From positions 372,001 through 436,000 of the forward strand of contig NZ_JAIWPJ010000003.1 of NCBI RefSeq assembly GCF_020515625.1: a stretch of DNA of 64,000 nucleotides, read 5' to 3'. Below, piece after piece: positions 52,008 to 61,471 of this stretch. How positions within the stretch are numbered: the first letter of the stretch is position 1; each line of letters opens with the position of its first letter. Source of the stretch: Natrinema amylolyticum (GTDB lineage Archaea > Halobacteriota > Halobacteria > Halobacteriales > Natrialbaceae). The position numbers and the translations under genes were made by a program. Below the pieces are notes generated by a model that saw nothing but the letters and a program-made list of their open reading frames with translations, did not search any database and was not told the origin of the DNA.

Positions 52008-53584
52008 CCTCGCCCTCCGACTTCGCACTCGCCGCTGGGACAGCGACCCTCGGCGTGGGCGGTCACTTCCCGTTCGAACTCGCGCATCCCCGTGACGGTC
52101 GGGCGGACCGCAGAGCGACCGAAGCCGCACATGCACGTCTCGCCCATCACGCGAGTCAGTTCGCGGATCGTCGCGTCCTCGTACTCCCCGTCGTAGATGT
52201 CTCGAAGCATTTCAGTGAGCTGGATCGTTCCCTGGCGGCCAGTGACGCAGCGACCGCAGTTCTCTTCTTTCGCGAAGCGGGCCCGTCGGCCGGCCGTCGC
52301 GAGGACGCAGTGCTCCTCGTTCAGTAGTTCGATCACGCCCTCCGTCCCGAGCCCAGCGCCCACGAGAGCGGGTGCCGACGGGGAGTGGGAGAGCGACCGC
52401 GTGAGTCCGCCGAACTGGCCGCCGACACAGGCCATCTTGAACCGTCCCTCGAGATCGACCGCCTGGCGCACGTCCGCGAGAGTTCCGCCGGTCGGCAACT
52501 CCACGGTCGCCGCCGCGTCGACGTCGCCCGTCACGGTGACGAGGCGAGTGCCCGGATCGGCGTCGTCGGCGTCGAACTCCTCGGGGGCGAGCACCACACG
52601 CCGGACCTGCGCCATCGTTCGCGGCGTGTGAAGCACTGTCGGCCGTCCGTAGAGCCCGTGTTCGGCCGGCGACGGCGGGCTGAGGCGCGCCTCGAGGCGG
52701 TCGTTCCCCTCCATCGCCTCGAGCGCCATCGTCGGCTCGCCGGCGATGTACTGGTTCGGGCCGACGACGACCTCCGGGCGTCGCTCCCGGTCGAGTCGGT
52801 CGCCCAGCGTCTCCGCGACGGTTCGCGCGGCCTCGTGGACGCGCTCGCGCCCCTGATCGTCGGCCTCGTTGCAGTAGACGACGACGTCGTCGGCACCGAC
52901 CAGTTCAGCGACGGCCACGGCCCCGTCGAGCACCTCGCCCGGCGCGGCCTCGAGCAGCGTCCGGTCGGTCCCGTTGCGGTCGTCGCTGTCGTTGGCGTTG
53001 ACGACGACGACCGGCTCTCGAGCGCCGTCCTCGTCGACCGCGTCGCGGGCGAGGTCCCACTCCTCGGCGACGGGTTCGTCGGCGCTCCAGTCCCCCCGGC
53101 CGCGGCCCAGCAGGCCGATATCACGGACGCGCGACCGCGCCTCGTCCGGCCGGTCGCTCGCCAGTTCGGCCGCCGACTCGTCGGGAACCGACGCGGGCTC
53201 GATCCAGCCACAGCGGCCGAGGGCCCGTCGCCGGCCCACCGCGAGCGGGCCGTCCGCCGGCGTCGGGAGCGACGCCGGCTCCGGATCGTGTTCGACGACC
53301 GCCACGGCGTCGTCGGTCGGGAGTTCGCCCCGCTCGAACGTCTCCACGACCGACTCGAGCCGTCCCACGATCGACGCCGGGACGAACGCCGTCCGCTCGT
53401 CGCGGGTCAGCAGGACGAGCGGTTCGTGCCGTCGAACGCCCGTCGGCCCCGTCTCGAGGACGCGAGCGTCGGTCGCCGCCGAACGAACCTCGTCGAGTGC
53501 GCGTTGCTTCCGCCGTCTGCTCCGCGATCCGCCGGCGACGCGAACGACGGCATCGCCGCTAGTCGAATCCCTCGATTCGTCCAT
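52004..53584 (-). CDS. NuoF/FdhB-like flavin-iron-sulfur subunit of the formate dehydrogenase
   Basis: 526 residues from ATG 53584 (a GTG at 53620 is an alternative). A NuoF-like core is visible: PNQYIAGEPTMALEAMEGND and PSPAEHGLYGRPTVLHTPRT. The FMN motif (normally GRGGAGFPTG) is degenerate (GRGRGDWSADEP, 161-170), and the C-terminal cluster has Cys443, Cys446, Cys484 and Cys486 with the third canonical Cys replaced by Gly (ENCGRCVTGRQG). So electrons pass from formate to an unknown acceptor. It overlaps the alpha gene by four bases. Confidence 0.85.
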   Translation of the reverse strand: MDESRDSTSGDAVVRVAGGSRSRRRKQRALDEVRSAATDARVLETGPTGVRRHEPLVLLTRDERTAFVPASIVGRLESVVETFERGELPTDDAVAVVEHDPEPASLPTPADGPLAVGRRRALGRCGWIEPASVPDESAAELASDRPDEARSRVRDIGLLGRGRGDWSADEPVAEEWDLARDAVDEDGAREPVVVVNANDSDDRNGTDRTLLEAAPGEVLDGAVAVAELVGADDVVVYCNEADDQGRERVHEAARTVAETLGDRLDRERRPEVVVGPNQYIAGEPTMALEAMEGNDRLEARLSPPSPAEHGLYGRPTVLHTPRTMAQVRRVVLAPEEFDADDADPGTRLVTVTGDVDAAATVELPTGGTLADVRQAVDLEGRFKMACVGGQFGGLTRSLSHSPSAPALVGAGLGTEGVIELLNEEHCVLATAGRRARFAKEENCGRCVTGRQGTIQLTEMLRDIYDGEYEDATIRELTRVMGETCMCGFGRSAVRPTVTGMREFEREVTAHAEGRCPSGECEVGGRG

Positions 53585-53752
53585 CGGCCACCAGTCCCAC
53601 AGCGCGGTAGGAAAAGGCACGGCCTGAATCGCTACTGAGCGGTCGGGTCCCCGCGTCGGTCCGCGACGGCAGTCGACGGTCGGTTCCGACGGTCCCGTGG
53701 CGTCGACCGACCGCTCTCCGGACCGGCGGCCGATGATTCGACAGTGACCTCC

Positions 53753-54043
53753 TCAGAAGGGGGGTTCCAGCGTCGGCTCACGGCGTCGACGGCCGAGAAC
53801 TACCGCGACGAGACCGATCGCGAGCGCGACGAGCGCCAGGGGAACCGCGCGTCCGCGTCGATCGCTCTCGGGTTCGTCTCGAGGCGTTGCTGCCGGTGTT
53901 CGGTCGCCGAACATGTCCCCTCGTTCGCCGGCTCGACGGATAGTTTTTCTCACCCTCGTGGTCCCTTTCAGGCGGGAGCCGAGGTCTTCCAAGTCAACTC
54001 GCCCCGCAGAGGACCGTCGGATCGTGCCCCCGACTTCGACCAT
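53753..54043 (-). CDS. Small single-helix membrane protein candidate
   Basis: 96 residues from ATG 54043, or 53 from ATG 53914. The middle is charged, and AVPLALVALAIGLVAVVLG near the C-terminus is a good membrane helix followed by an Arg-rich end. The longer form starts MVEVGGTIRRSSAGRVDLED. It is not assigned to a family, and composition alone supports it, so it remains a candidate. Confidence 0.5.
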   Translation of the reverse strand: MVEVGGTIRRSSAGRVDLEDLGSRLKGTTRVRKTIRRAGERGDMFGDRTPAATPRDEPESDRRGRAVPLALVALAIGLVAVVLGRRRREPTLEPPF

Positions 54044-54140
54044 TTCTCGAGTGCCTCACTCGCGATCGTCCTCGGTCTGCCCCGAATCCGGGCGCTATCA
54101 GAGCGCCGCTGCTCGCGGATTTGCTCCCAGCAGTAATATA

Positions 54141-54213
54141 TGGGATCGCCCGGATTTGAACCGGGGTCACGGGCACCCAAGGCCCGAAGTATACCAAGCT
54201 AACCCACGATCCC
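54141..54213 (-). tRNA. tRNA-Pro (anticodon TGG)
   Basis: Minus-strand acceptor GGGATCG pairs with CGATCCC and the discriminator is A. The anticodon stem CGGGC/GCCCG closes CTTGGGT (anticodon TGG), and the T-arm is CCCGG-TTCAAAT-CCGGG. It reads CCA and has no intron. Confidence 0.95.
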
Positions 54214-54355
54214 GTACTACCCCCTACCGGTCGCACGTCATAAAGGGTTTCGTTATGCCGCCGGCCGTAACCGGCCGCGAAATCCGCCGCGTCGCCCGCC
54301 GATCCCCTCGGATTCACAGCCGATAGGAACGGTCCGAACGGTTTTCCCCACCGCT

Positions 54356-54625
54356 ATGGTAACGCCGGCTATGACTGGTCTCGAGATCCTGATTTTAATC
54401 CTCGTGCTCGTGCTCGTCCTCGCCGCGGCGCGGATCGTACGGGTTGCCAGCCCGTTCATCGTCAATGCGGTGGTCGGGCTGGTGGTGTTGTACGTCGCAC
54501 AGGTCGTCTTCGGCCTCGGGATCGCAGTGACGCCGATCGTCATCGCGATCGTCGCACTCGGCGGCGTCCCGGGCTCGGTGCTCGTCATCGCACTCTCGCT
54601 GTTCGGTGTCGCCTTCGTGCCCTGA
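54356..54625 (+). CDS. BofA-like membrane protein (pro-sigmaK-processing inhibitor family)
   Basis: 89 residues made of hydrophobic helices: LILILVLVLVLAAARIV, then FIVNAVVGLVVLYVAQVVFG, then GVPGSVLVIALSLFGVAFVP. The sequence ASPFIVNAVVGL and GLGIAVTPIVIAIVALGGVPG match the BofA/DUF fold. ATG 54356 or 54371 may be the start. Archaea lack sigma factors, so the job must differ from the bacterial inhibitor. Neighbours give no clue. Confidence 0.8.
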   Translation: MVTPAMTGLEILILILVLVLVLAAARIVRVASPFIVNAVVGLVVLYVAQVVFGLGIAVTPIVIAIVALGGVPGSVLVIALSLFGVAFVP

Positions 54626-54646
54626 GAACGTGATTCGAGGCTCGGC

Positions 54647-55384
54647 TCACTTCCCGAGCGTCCGTGCGATCTCCTCGTCGGTCGCTTCGGAGACCGGCTC
54701 CGGATCGGACGCGAGTTCCGTCGTCGGCTCCTCGTCCCACTCGGCCAGCAGCGATGCGACGTCTTCGTCGGTCGCTTCCCCGTTCGAATCGTCTGTATCA
54801 TCGTCGTCAGCGTCACCGTCGTCGGCGTCATCGTCGTCGGGATCGGCGACGACCGCGTCGAAGATCGACCCGAACGTGGAGACGACCCGATCCTCGTGGC
54901 GCGTCGGATCGAAGTGACAGTGGGTGTGGGCGCCGACGCTCGAGAGCCGGTTCGTGAGGACGTGTGCGAACTGGAAGACGTCGTCCGGCGAGGCGTGTCG
55001 GAGTAGCGCGTCGAGCGAGTCGAAACAGACCGTGATGTCGTCGCCCGCTTCGGCCCACTGTTTGCAGAACCGGCTGATGGCGACGCCGATCTCCGAGAGG
55101 TCGGTCGGGTCGGCCACCGAGTCGGTGGCGACCGGGTCGGTGAAGTCCGGTACAGACTCGGTGTCGTCAGTCGGACCACTACCGACGGTGAGCAGCCCGT
55201 GTTTCCCGTCGACCGTCTCCGCGTCGGGCGGGTCGGGTTCCTCGTCCGCGAACGTCACCGTCAGATGCGCCGTGCCGCCGCCGTCGCGACACAGCTCCTC
55301 GCAGGCGGCGGACGCCTCGCGCCTCGAGTGGACGAGCAGGACGTTCGCTGGCGGATCGATCGCGGCTGGCGTACTCGGTTCCAT
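54647..55384 (-). CDS. Haloarchaeal DUF7504-type RecA-like protein
   Basis: 245 residues beginning MEPSTPAAIDPPANVLLVHS, with LTVTFADEEPDPPDAE, a central DDITVCFDSLDALLRHASPD and VLTNRLSSVGAHTHCHFDPT. The fold resembles a degenerate RecA/KaiC-like domain with a Walker-B-like VCFDSLDAL but without a P-loop, as in haloarchaeal DUF7504 proteins. An acidic low-complexity region (Asp-rich, about 190-210) and a helical tail follow. It may bind a partner or act in signalling. Function unknown. Confidence 0.7.
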   Translation of the reverse strand: MEPSTPAAIDPPANVLLVHSRREASAACEELCRDGGGTAHLTVTFADEEPDPPDAETVDGKHGLLTVGSGPTDDTESVPDFTDPVATDSVADPTDLSEIGVAISRFCKQWAEAGDDITVCFDSLDALLRHASPDDVFQFAHVLTNRLSSVGAHTHCHFDPTRHEDRVVSTFGSIFDAVVADPDDDDADDGDADDDDTDDSNGEATDEDVASLLAEWDEEPTTELASDPEPVSEATDEEIARTLGK

Positions 55385-55532
55385 AGTGACAGTGTCGGGG
55401 CGGTCTCCCCGTCGTTGGCACCCGATTGTTCCCTCTCATCCTTTACCGTTCTGGCCGGTGATAGCTCTCCGAAAACGGTCGGACCTCGCGACTGACAGTT
55501 CGCGGACGACGCCGAGACGAGTCTCCGAACCG

Positions 55533-57608
55533 CTACAGTTCGGTGTCGCGAAGCTCGAGGTCCGCGACCAGCTCGTAGGGGTGGGCGTCCTTCCGAATGC
55601 CGTCGATGAGCATGAACGCCTGCTCGGGCTCTAAGAAGTGTTCGGTGACGACCTGACCGAGCGGCGTCGGTTCGAAGCCGTCGATGAAGTCGTACTCGAG
55701 GAGTTTCCCGATGGCGTGTTTCGTGGGGACCTCGCCGAGCATGCGGTCGTTGAGCGCCTTGGCGGCCTTGCCGCCGACGGTGATGTTCGCGAGCGTCTCC
55801 TCGACGGCGGCGGCCTCGTCGTAGTGGGTCATCACCGACTCCATCTCCCCCTTCAGTAACTTGAAGGCGACTTCGTCCTCGGTCATCTCCATTGAGTTGT
55901 GATAGACCGTATCGGGTTCGACGAGGACGTACACCGTCCCCTTGTCGTGGTAGTCCGGCCGGCCCGCGCGGCCGAGCATCTGGTGGAACTCTTGGACGGA
56001 GAGCCACTCGATCCCCATGGCCAGCGAGTCGAAGATGACCTGCGAGGCGGGGAAGTCGACCCCCGCTGCGAGCGCGGCGGTCGTGACGACCGCGGAGAGT
56101 TCCTGATCGCCGAACTTGCGCTCGACCTCCTTGCGGCGCTTGTAGTCGAGGCCGGCGTGGTAGGGCGCGGCCGAGTAGTCGAGCTTTCGGGAAATCTCGT
56201 GACAGCGCCGCCGGGAGTTGGTGAAGATGATCGTCTGACCGCGATACCCCTTCGAGGACTCGCTGTCGAACTCGCGTCTGACGAGCTTGTTTTCGACCCT
56301 CACTTTCTCCTGCCCGTCCGCGAAGGTGACGTGGCGCTCGATCGGTACCGGGCGCTCCTCGAACTCGATGAGCGTCGCCTCGAGCGCTTCGGTGAGCTGT
56401 TCGGGGTTGCCGACGGTCGCGGAGAGGTAGATCCACTGCGCGCCGCCGTAATCGTCGCGGCGCTTCGCCCGCTGCTCGCAGGTGTACTTGAGCCGCGAGA
56501 TGAGGCCGTCGAGACGGTGCCCGCGGTCTTCCTCCTTTAACGTGTGGACTTCGTCGATGACGACGGTCCCGATGTCGCCCATGTCCTTGCCGGTTCGCAG
56601 GGCGTGGTCGATTCCCTCGTAGGTGCCGACGATGACGTCGGCGTTGGGGTCGAACCGCTCGCCTTCGTCGGCGACGCGGCTCGCGCCCACGCGAATGGAG
56701 ACGTCGACGAGGTGGCCGTACTCGTCCTGAAAGTCCTCGTACTTCTGGTTGGCCAGCGCGACCAGGGGGACGAGAAAGAGCATCGTCCCCTTGTTGTTCA
56801 ACACGCGATTGATCCCGGCCAGTTCGCCGACGAGGGTCTTCCCGGTCGCCGTCGCGGAGACGACCAACTGGTCGTCGCCGTCGAACAGTCCGTGCTCGAC
56901 GGAGAGGCTCTGGACCGGCAGCAGGGTATCGAACCGGTCCTCGAGCAGGTTCTGCAGGCCGGGGTGGAGGGAGAGCGAGTCGGTCCGGACGGGGTCGACC
57001 TCGTCGGTCGTCGCCGAGATGGTATCGAACTTCGTCAGATCGGGATCGAGCTGGCCCTTGAGCAGGTTGACGATCCGTTCCAAGTCCTGGACCTCCATCA
57101 TGAGGTCCTCTAAGCGGTCCTTCGCGGCACCCGACACCTCGCCCCCGCCCGAAAAGGAGAGCTGGCGCTCGAGTTCCTGTCGAGCGCAGTCCCGGCAGAT
57201 CCAGTCATTGTCGTCCTTGACCGCGGTTTCGGTCGTAATCGGCGAGTACCGGCCCGCGCCGGCACAGTACCGGCAGGTCCGGACGGTCTTGACCTTGTCC
57301 TCGAGCTGGTAGCCCGAGAACATCTCTCGGAGGGCGCGACGGCTTTCGGCGGAGGTCTGTTCGGAGATGCGGAGCCGCTTCGCTCGGCGGGCGAGTTCGA
57401 CGAACTCGTCGGGCTGGCGCGGCTCTTCGCTCGAGCCCTCTTTGAGCCGGAACTTCGCGGGGCGGGGGCCGGCCGAGGTCTCCGAGAGTCCGAGTTTCGC
57501 GCGGAACAGCCGTTTGCCGTCACGTTCGACGACGACGAGATAGTCGTCACCCGTTTCGTGACAAAATATCGTTTCGACCTGCTGGACCTGCTTCGACACG
57601 ATCCCCAC
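55533..57608 (-). CDS. Ski2-like helicase with N-terminal zinc finger (ASH-Ski2/DUF5814)
   Basis: 691 residues. The N-terminus has a four-Cys zinc site (CRYC at 112/115, CRDC at 138/141). Walker A SATATGKT (251-258), the DEVH box (352-355), SATVGNP and QMLGRAGRPDYHDKGT complete the helicase core. The family is archaea-specific and resembles Hel308 and Ski2, with roles proposed in RNA decay or DNA repair. It begins at GTG 57608 (MGIVSKQV); a GTG nine bases on is an alternative. It is divergent from the chemotaxis transducer. Confidence 0.9.
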   Translation of the reverse strand: MGIVSKQVQQVETIFCHETGDDYLVVVERDGKRLFRAKLGLSETSAGPRPAKFRLKEGSSEEPRQPDEFVELARRAKRLRISEQTSAESRRALREMFSGYQLEDKVKTVRTCRYCAGAGRYSPITTETAVKDDNDWICRDCARQELERQLSFSGGGEVSGAAKDRLEDLMMEVQDLERIVNLLKGQLDPDLTKFDTISATTDEVDPVRTDSLSLHPGLQNLLEDRFDTLLPVQSLSVEHGLFDGDDQLVVSATATGKTLVGELAGINRVLNNKGTMLFLVPLVALANQKYEDFQDEYGHLVDVSIRVGASRVADEGERFDPNADVIVGTYEGIDHALRTGKDMGDIGTVVIDEVHTLKEEDRGHRLDGLISRLKYTCEQRAKRRDDYGGAQWIYLSATVGNPEQLTEALEATLIEFEERPVPIERHVTFADGQEKVRVENKLVRREFDSESSKGYRGQTIIFTNSRRRCHEISRKLDYSAAPYHAGLDYKRRKEVERKFGDQELSAVVTTAALAAGVDFPASQVIFDSLAMGIEWLSVQEFHQMLGRAGRPDYHDKGTVYVLVEPDTVYHNSMEMTEDEVAFKLLKGEMESVMTHYDEAAAVEETLANITVGGKAAKALNDRMLGEVPTKHAIGKLLEYDFIDGFEPTPLGQVVTEHFLEPEQAFMLIDGIRKDAHPYELVADLELRDTEL

Positions 57609-57723
57609 TAGGGCGGGACGGTATTTCAGCGGTTCGGACTGGACCGATTCCGCCCGACCGCTCGCGGTCGTCTCGCCGACAGCGACAATTGAGACGTTCG
57701 GTCAGGTAATTGTGATCTATAGG

Positions 57724-57731
57724 AATATATA
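57724..57731 (+). promoter_or_regulatory. TATA element of the chemotaxis transducer gene
   Basis: AATATATACC stands in an A/T-rich stretch between the divergent helicase and transducer genes, 45-50 bases before the ATG at 57778 and 35 bases before an in-frame GTG at 57766. Confidence 0.45.
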
Positions 57732-57777
57732 CCACTCTTAGCGACTTACATAGAGGGGCCGACGAGTGTCCCACCCG

Positions 57778-60135
57778 ATGGATCCGAATCCGTGGGAGGG
57801 TATTCCGGTCGTTCGTCGCAGCTACGCGTTGCGGTTTCTCGCTGCGCTCGTCGTCATCGTCCTCATCGTGGGGCTGTTCGGCGGCAGTATATATGCACAG
57901 ACCGGTTCCGAACTCCAGTCCGATGTCGAATCGCAACTCGTCACCGATGCACAGCAGGACGCGGACCGCCTCGATATCTGGTTTCGGTCGACCGAACGGT
58001 ATCTCGGATCGCTGCCCCGTTCGGTCGCCTTTCGCAGCGACGATCGGATCGCGATCACCGACTCCTTGCACCGGATGAACGACCGGACCGCGTTCGAGGG
58101 CGCGTACTACGTCGACTCCGAGACGGGCGATGTCCAGGCCAACGCCGGCACGAACGCGGTCCTCACCGACGATGGCCGTCTGAGTGAGGTGGTCAACGAT
58201 CGTCTCTCGACGGTGGTCGCGGACGACTCACAGGTCGTCTTCTCCGAGGCGTTCGAAACCGCGGACGGCCGCCCCGCGATGCTCGCCGTCAGTCAGGTCC
58301 CCGGGGAGTCGGATCACGTCGTCGTCGGACTGGTCGATCTCGAGTCGCTGTCCCGGTACATGATCGGCACCGACGAGACCGACGAGGTGATCGTCACCGA
58401 CGGGGCCGGCACGGTCGTCCTCGCCGAGGATCGCTCGCTGCTCCTCCGAGACGACGTCCTCGAGCCCGCGGCCGTCTCGAACGAAACGGGGACGACGTCG
58501 ATCGAGGGAGACGGCGACGAGACCGTCGTCGGCTACGCGGCGGTCGGCAACGAGGACTGGACGCTGACGACCCGCGTGCCCGCGTCGCAGGCCTACTCGC
58601 TCCAGTCGACGATTTCGAACTGGATCCTCGCGATGCTCGCCGTCACCTTCGGGGGGATGGTCGTACTCGGGCTGACCGTCGGCCGGAACACTGCCGGCGA
58701 GTTGCGGTCGCTCTCCGAGCGCGCTGCGGCGATCGAAGACGGCAAACTCGACGAACCGGTCGAATCGGACCGGCACGACGAGCTCGGCGACCTCCACCGA
58801 TCGATCGACCGGATGCGGCGCTCGCTTCGCGACCGCCTTCAGGAGGCGGAGACGGCCCGCGCCGAGGCCGAGCGGGCCCGCTCCGAGTCCGAGCGGTTCT
58901 CCCGGCGACTCGAGCGGACGGCCGACGAGTACGGCGAGACGATGCGCGCCTGCGCCGACGGCGATCTCACGCGGCGGCTCGAGGCGGACGCCGACAGCGA
59001 GGCCATGGAAACGGTGGCCGCGGCGTTCAACGCGATGATGGACGACATCGAAGCGACGGTGGCCGCGGCGCGAGCGTTCGCCGACGCGGTCGACGACGCG
59101 GCCGAATCGACGGCCGACGGGGTCGTCGAAGTCCGATCCGCGTCCGAACAGGTGACGACGTCCGTTCAACAGATCGCCGACGGGGCCGAGCGCCAGAGCG
59201 ACCAGCTCGCTGCGATCAGTGACGAAATCAACGAACTCTCGACGACGACCGAACAGATCGCCGCGACGTCGTCGCAGGTCGCGACCCTCGCGGAGCAGAC
59301 TGCCACCACGAGCGCGGACGCCCGCCAATCCGCCCGCCGTGCGATCGACGGCATGAACGCCATCGAGCGAGAGGCCGACAACGCCGTCGCGGAGGTGGCC
59401 CGACTCGAGGAGGAAATCGCCGCGATCGACGACCTCCTCGAGTTCATCGGCGACGTGACCAAGGAGACGAACATGCTCGCGCTCAACGCGAGTATCGAGG
59501 CCGCGCGCTCGAGTTCGGAGGACGCGGAGTTCACGGCGGTCGCCGATCAGGTCAAGTCCCTCGCCACGGAGACCCAGGAGGCCGCCACCGACATCGAGCG
59601 TCGCCTCGAGCAGGTCAGCGAGCAGACGGCGGCGGTCGCGACCGTGGTCCGCGGAACGAACGAGCGGATCGCCGACCACCGGAGTGCGGTCGAGTCGTCG
59701 GTCGCGGCCCTCGAGGAGATTTCGGCGTACGCCGAGGAGACGAACGACGGGGTACAGGAGATCTCGGCGGCGACCCAACAGCAGGCCGGCGCGACTCAGG
59801 AGGTAGTGACGATGACCGACGACGTGACGGCGATCAGCGAGGAGACCAGCGCCGAGGCGGAGACGGTCGCGGCGGCCGCCGAAGAACAGACCTCGTCGCT
59901 CGTCGAGGTCTCCCACACCGCGACGTCGCTCTCCGACCGCGCGCGGGACCTCTCCGACGCGCTCTCGTCGTTCGAGGTCGCCTCCGAGCCGACCGAGGCC
60001 GTGGCGATCGGTACGCTGGGTGAGTCCCAGCACGAACTGCCCGCGGCCGACGATTACGAGGTCGATTCGGCGGCGACCGAGAGCCCGGACGAACCGTCCG
60101 CTGACGGCGAATTCGACTGGCAGAAACCGCAGTAA
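57778..60135 (+). CDS. Methyl-accepting chemotaxis transducer (Htr)
   Basis: 785 residues from ATG 57778. TM1 is at about 20-40 (FLAALVVIVLIVGLFGGSIY), followed by an extracytoplasmic Cache-like domain, TM2 (SNWILAMLAVTFGGMVVLGL), a HAMP linker, and a long cytoplasmic coiled coil with the conserved hairpin tip KETNMLALNASIEAARS. It signals to CheA/CheW to bias the archaellum. It is 16 bases from, and convergent with, the iron ABC operon, so a link with that nutrient is possible but not shown. An in-frame GTG at 57766 is an alternative start. Confidence 0.95.
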   Translation: MDPNPWEGIPVVRRSYALRFLAALVVIVLIVGLFGGSIYAQTGSELQSDVESQLVTDAQQDADRLDIWFRSTERYLGSLPRSVAFRSDDRIAITDSLHRMNDRTAFEGAYYVDSETGDVQANAGTNAVLTDDGRLSEVVNDRLSTVVADDSQVVFSEAFETADGRPAMLAVSQVPGESDHVVVGLVDLESLSRYMIGTDETDEVIVTDGAGTVVLAEDRSLLLRDDVLEPAAVSNETGTTSIEGDGDETVVGYAAVGNEDWTLTTRVPASQAYSLQSTISNWILAMLAVTFGGMVVLGLTVGRNTAGELRSLSERAAAIEDGKLDEPVESDRHDELGDLHRSIDRMRRSLRDRLQEAETARAEAERARSESERFSRRLERTADEYGETMRACADGDLTRRLEADADSEAMETVAAAFNAMMDDIEATVAAARAFADAVDDAAESTADGVVEVRSASEQVTTSVQQIADGAERQSDQLAAISDEINELSTTTEQIAATSSQVATLAEQTATTSADARQSARRAIDGMNAIEREADNAVAEVARLEEEIAAIDDLLEFIGDVTKETNMLALNASIEAARSSSEDAEFTAVADQVKSLATETQEAATDIERRLEQVSEQTAAVATVVRGTNERIADHRSAVESSVAALEEISAYAEETNDGVQEISAATQQQAGATQEVVTMTDDVTAISEETSAEAETVAAAAEEQTSSLVEVSHTATSLSDRARDLSDALSSFEVASEPTEAVAIGTLGESQHELPAADDYEVDSAATESPDEPSADGEFDWQKPQ

Positions 60136-60151
60136 TCCAGGGAACGGCCGG

Positions 60152-61294
60152 TCAGAAGTCGCCGTTGACGATGTCGCTGACTTGCTGCGGGTCGAACAGG
60201 GCATCCTCGACGCCGTAGAGCTGCTGGGCCAGCCGCTGAGTGGCGACGAGGTTAATGATCGGGCCCTGATAGAACGGGAGCGTCTTGGAGATGTTGCCGT
60301 TCTGGACGGCCGTCAGTTCCTGGCCGACGTTGTGGTTTTCCATCGGTTCGACGAAGTTCTGCTGGAACTCCTCCTCGGTGAGGTATTGCTCGGTGCGAAG
60401 CAGGATGTACTCCGGATCGACCTCGAGGAGCGTCTCGTAGTCGATCCCGCCGCGAGTGGCGTGGAAGTCCTCGACGTCGGAGTTCGCGAGCGCGTCCTCG
60501 ACTCCGAGGTCCCGCAGGTGTTTGTAACTCGTCGACTCGTCGATGACGTAGGGGAGGAACGAGTCGTCCTCTATCTGCGGGTACAGGACTGCAGCCTCAG
60601 GTCGGTCGCTCGAGGGAACGACGTTCTCGAGTTCCGACTGGAAGTCGTCATGCAGCGTCTCGAACTCGTCGTAGCGCTCCTGTTCCTGAAAGACTTCGGC
60701 GAGTTTCTCGAAGGCCTCGTACATCGTGAGGTAGTCGTAGTTCTGATGCCACGAGTAGTCCCGAGAGGTGATACTGTTCCCGAAGAACGGCGTCCCCGTC
60801 GTTTCGATCTGTTCGATGTCGTCGTCGCTCCAGCCGGCTCGTCCCTTGAGGAATTTCGGATCCATGACGAAGAGATCTACGTCTTCGGCAAGGCTCAGGA
60901 ACTCTTCGCGCGTCAGCTCGTCGTCCCAGAGCGAATCGATCTCGTCCGGATCGACGCTCACGTCGGGAATGTCTTCGTAGTACCCCGTATGGAGCCGCCG
61001 CGTGAGATAGAGGGCCGCCGGCGGCTCCTGACCCAGTGCGATCCCCATGTCGGCCCAATCCGCGGTGCCGGCGGCCCACGTCTGGGGGACCGACTCGAAC
61101 TCGATCTCGCCGACCGGCTGCATCGAGACCGAGTACGGGCCACCGGCGTCGCCGCCGTTTCCGTTCCCATTTCCGTTCCCGTTCCCGCCGTCTCCGTTGC
61201 CGCCACCCGTACAGCCGGCCAGTACGCTACCGCCGGCGACGGCGCCACCGGTTCGAAGAACGGTCCGTCTCGTCACGCGAAGTTCATCACTCAT
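60152..61294 (-). CDS. Iron-siderophore-type ABC substrate-binding lipoprotein
   Basis: 380 residues with a Tat signal (RVTRRTVLRTGGAVAGGSVL) and lipobox LAGC (Cys28), then a Gly/Asn-rich linker. The mature part has the FhuD/FecB-type helical backbone pattern: VSVDPDEIDSLWDDELTREE, LKGRAGWSDDDIEQIETTGT and EYILLRTEQYLTEEEFQQNF. It captures a metal chelate outside the cell. It is separated from the ATPase gene by about 177 bases and carries its own operator, so it may be transcribed independently. Confidence 0.88.
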   Translation of the reverse strand: MSDELRVTRRTVLRTGGAVAGGSVLAGCTGGGNGDGGNGNGNGNGNGGDAGGPYSVSMQPVGEIEFESVPQTWAAGTADWADMGIALGQEPPAALYLTRRLHTGYYEDIPDVSVDPDEIDSLWDDELTREEFLSLAEDVDLFVMDPKFLKGRAGWSDDDIEQIETTGTPFFGNSITSRDYSWHQNYDYLTMYEAFEKLAEVFQEQERYDEFETLHDDFQSELENVVPSSDRPEAAVLYPQIEDDSFLPYVIDESTSYKHLRDLGVEDALANSDVEDFHATRGGIDYETLLEVDPEYILLRTEQYLTEEEFQQNFVEPMENHNVGQELTAVQNGNISKTLPFYQGPIINLVATQRLAQQLYGVEDALFDPQQVSDIVNGDF

Positions 61295-61300
61295 CAGTAT

Positions 61301-61316
61301 TTAGGCAGCCCTAAAC
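61301..61316. promoter_or_regulatory. DtxR/IdeR-type iron-box operator upstream of the binding protein
   Basis: TTTAGG-CAGC-CCTAAA is a perfect inverted repeat with 6-base arms and a 4-base centre. It lies seven bases upstream of the binding protein start, over the expected transcription start. The same arms occur at 63444-63459. Confidence 0.65.
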
Positions 61317-61471
61317 CAACAAAAATGTTCCGAACCGATGGGATCGGTGGCTCGGCCATGCGAGCGGCCCGTCGACGCTGCACTCGCGAGGCGACGAGCC
61401 TCCCGTGGCGATAGCCGCTACGATCCACCGATCGACTGTCCGGTAAAATCCGCTACACTCTCGTCCGGATG

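Noticed and set aside
48966-52196. A 1076-residue frame on the plus strand opposite the formate dehydrogenase genes
   Set aside because: It is Arg/Val/Asp-rich without domains and lies antisense to a clear enzyme; long antisense frames are normal in GC-rich haloarchaeal DNA.
58228-60204. A 658-residue minus-strand frame opposite the chemotaxis transducer
   Set aside because: It is an Arg/Val/Gly shadow of a transducer gene with unmistakable HAMP and MCP sequence.
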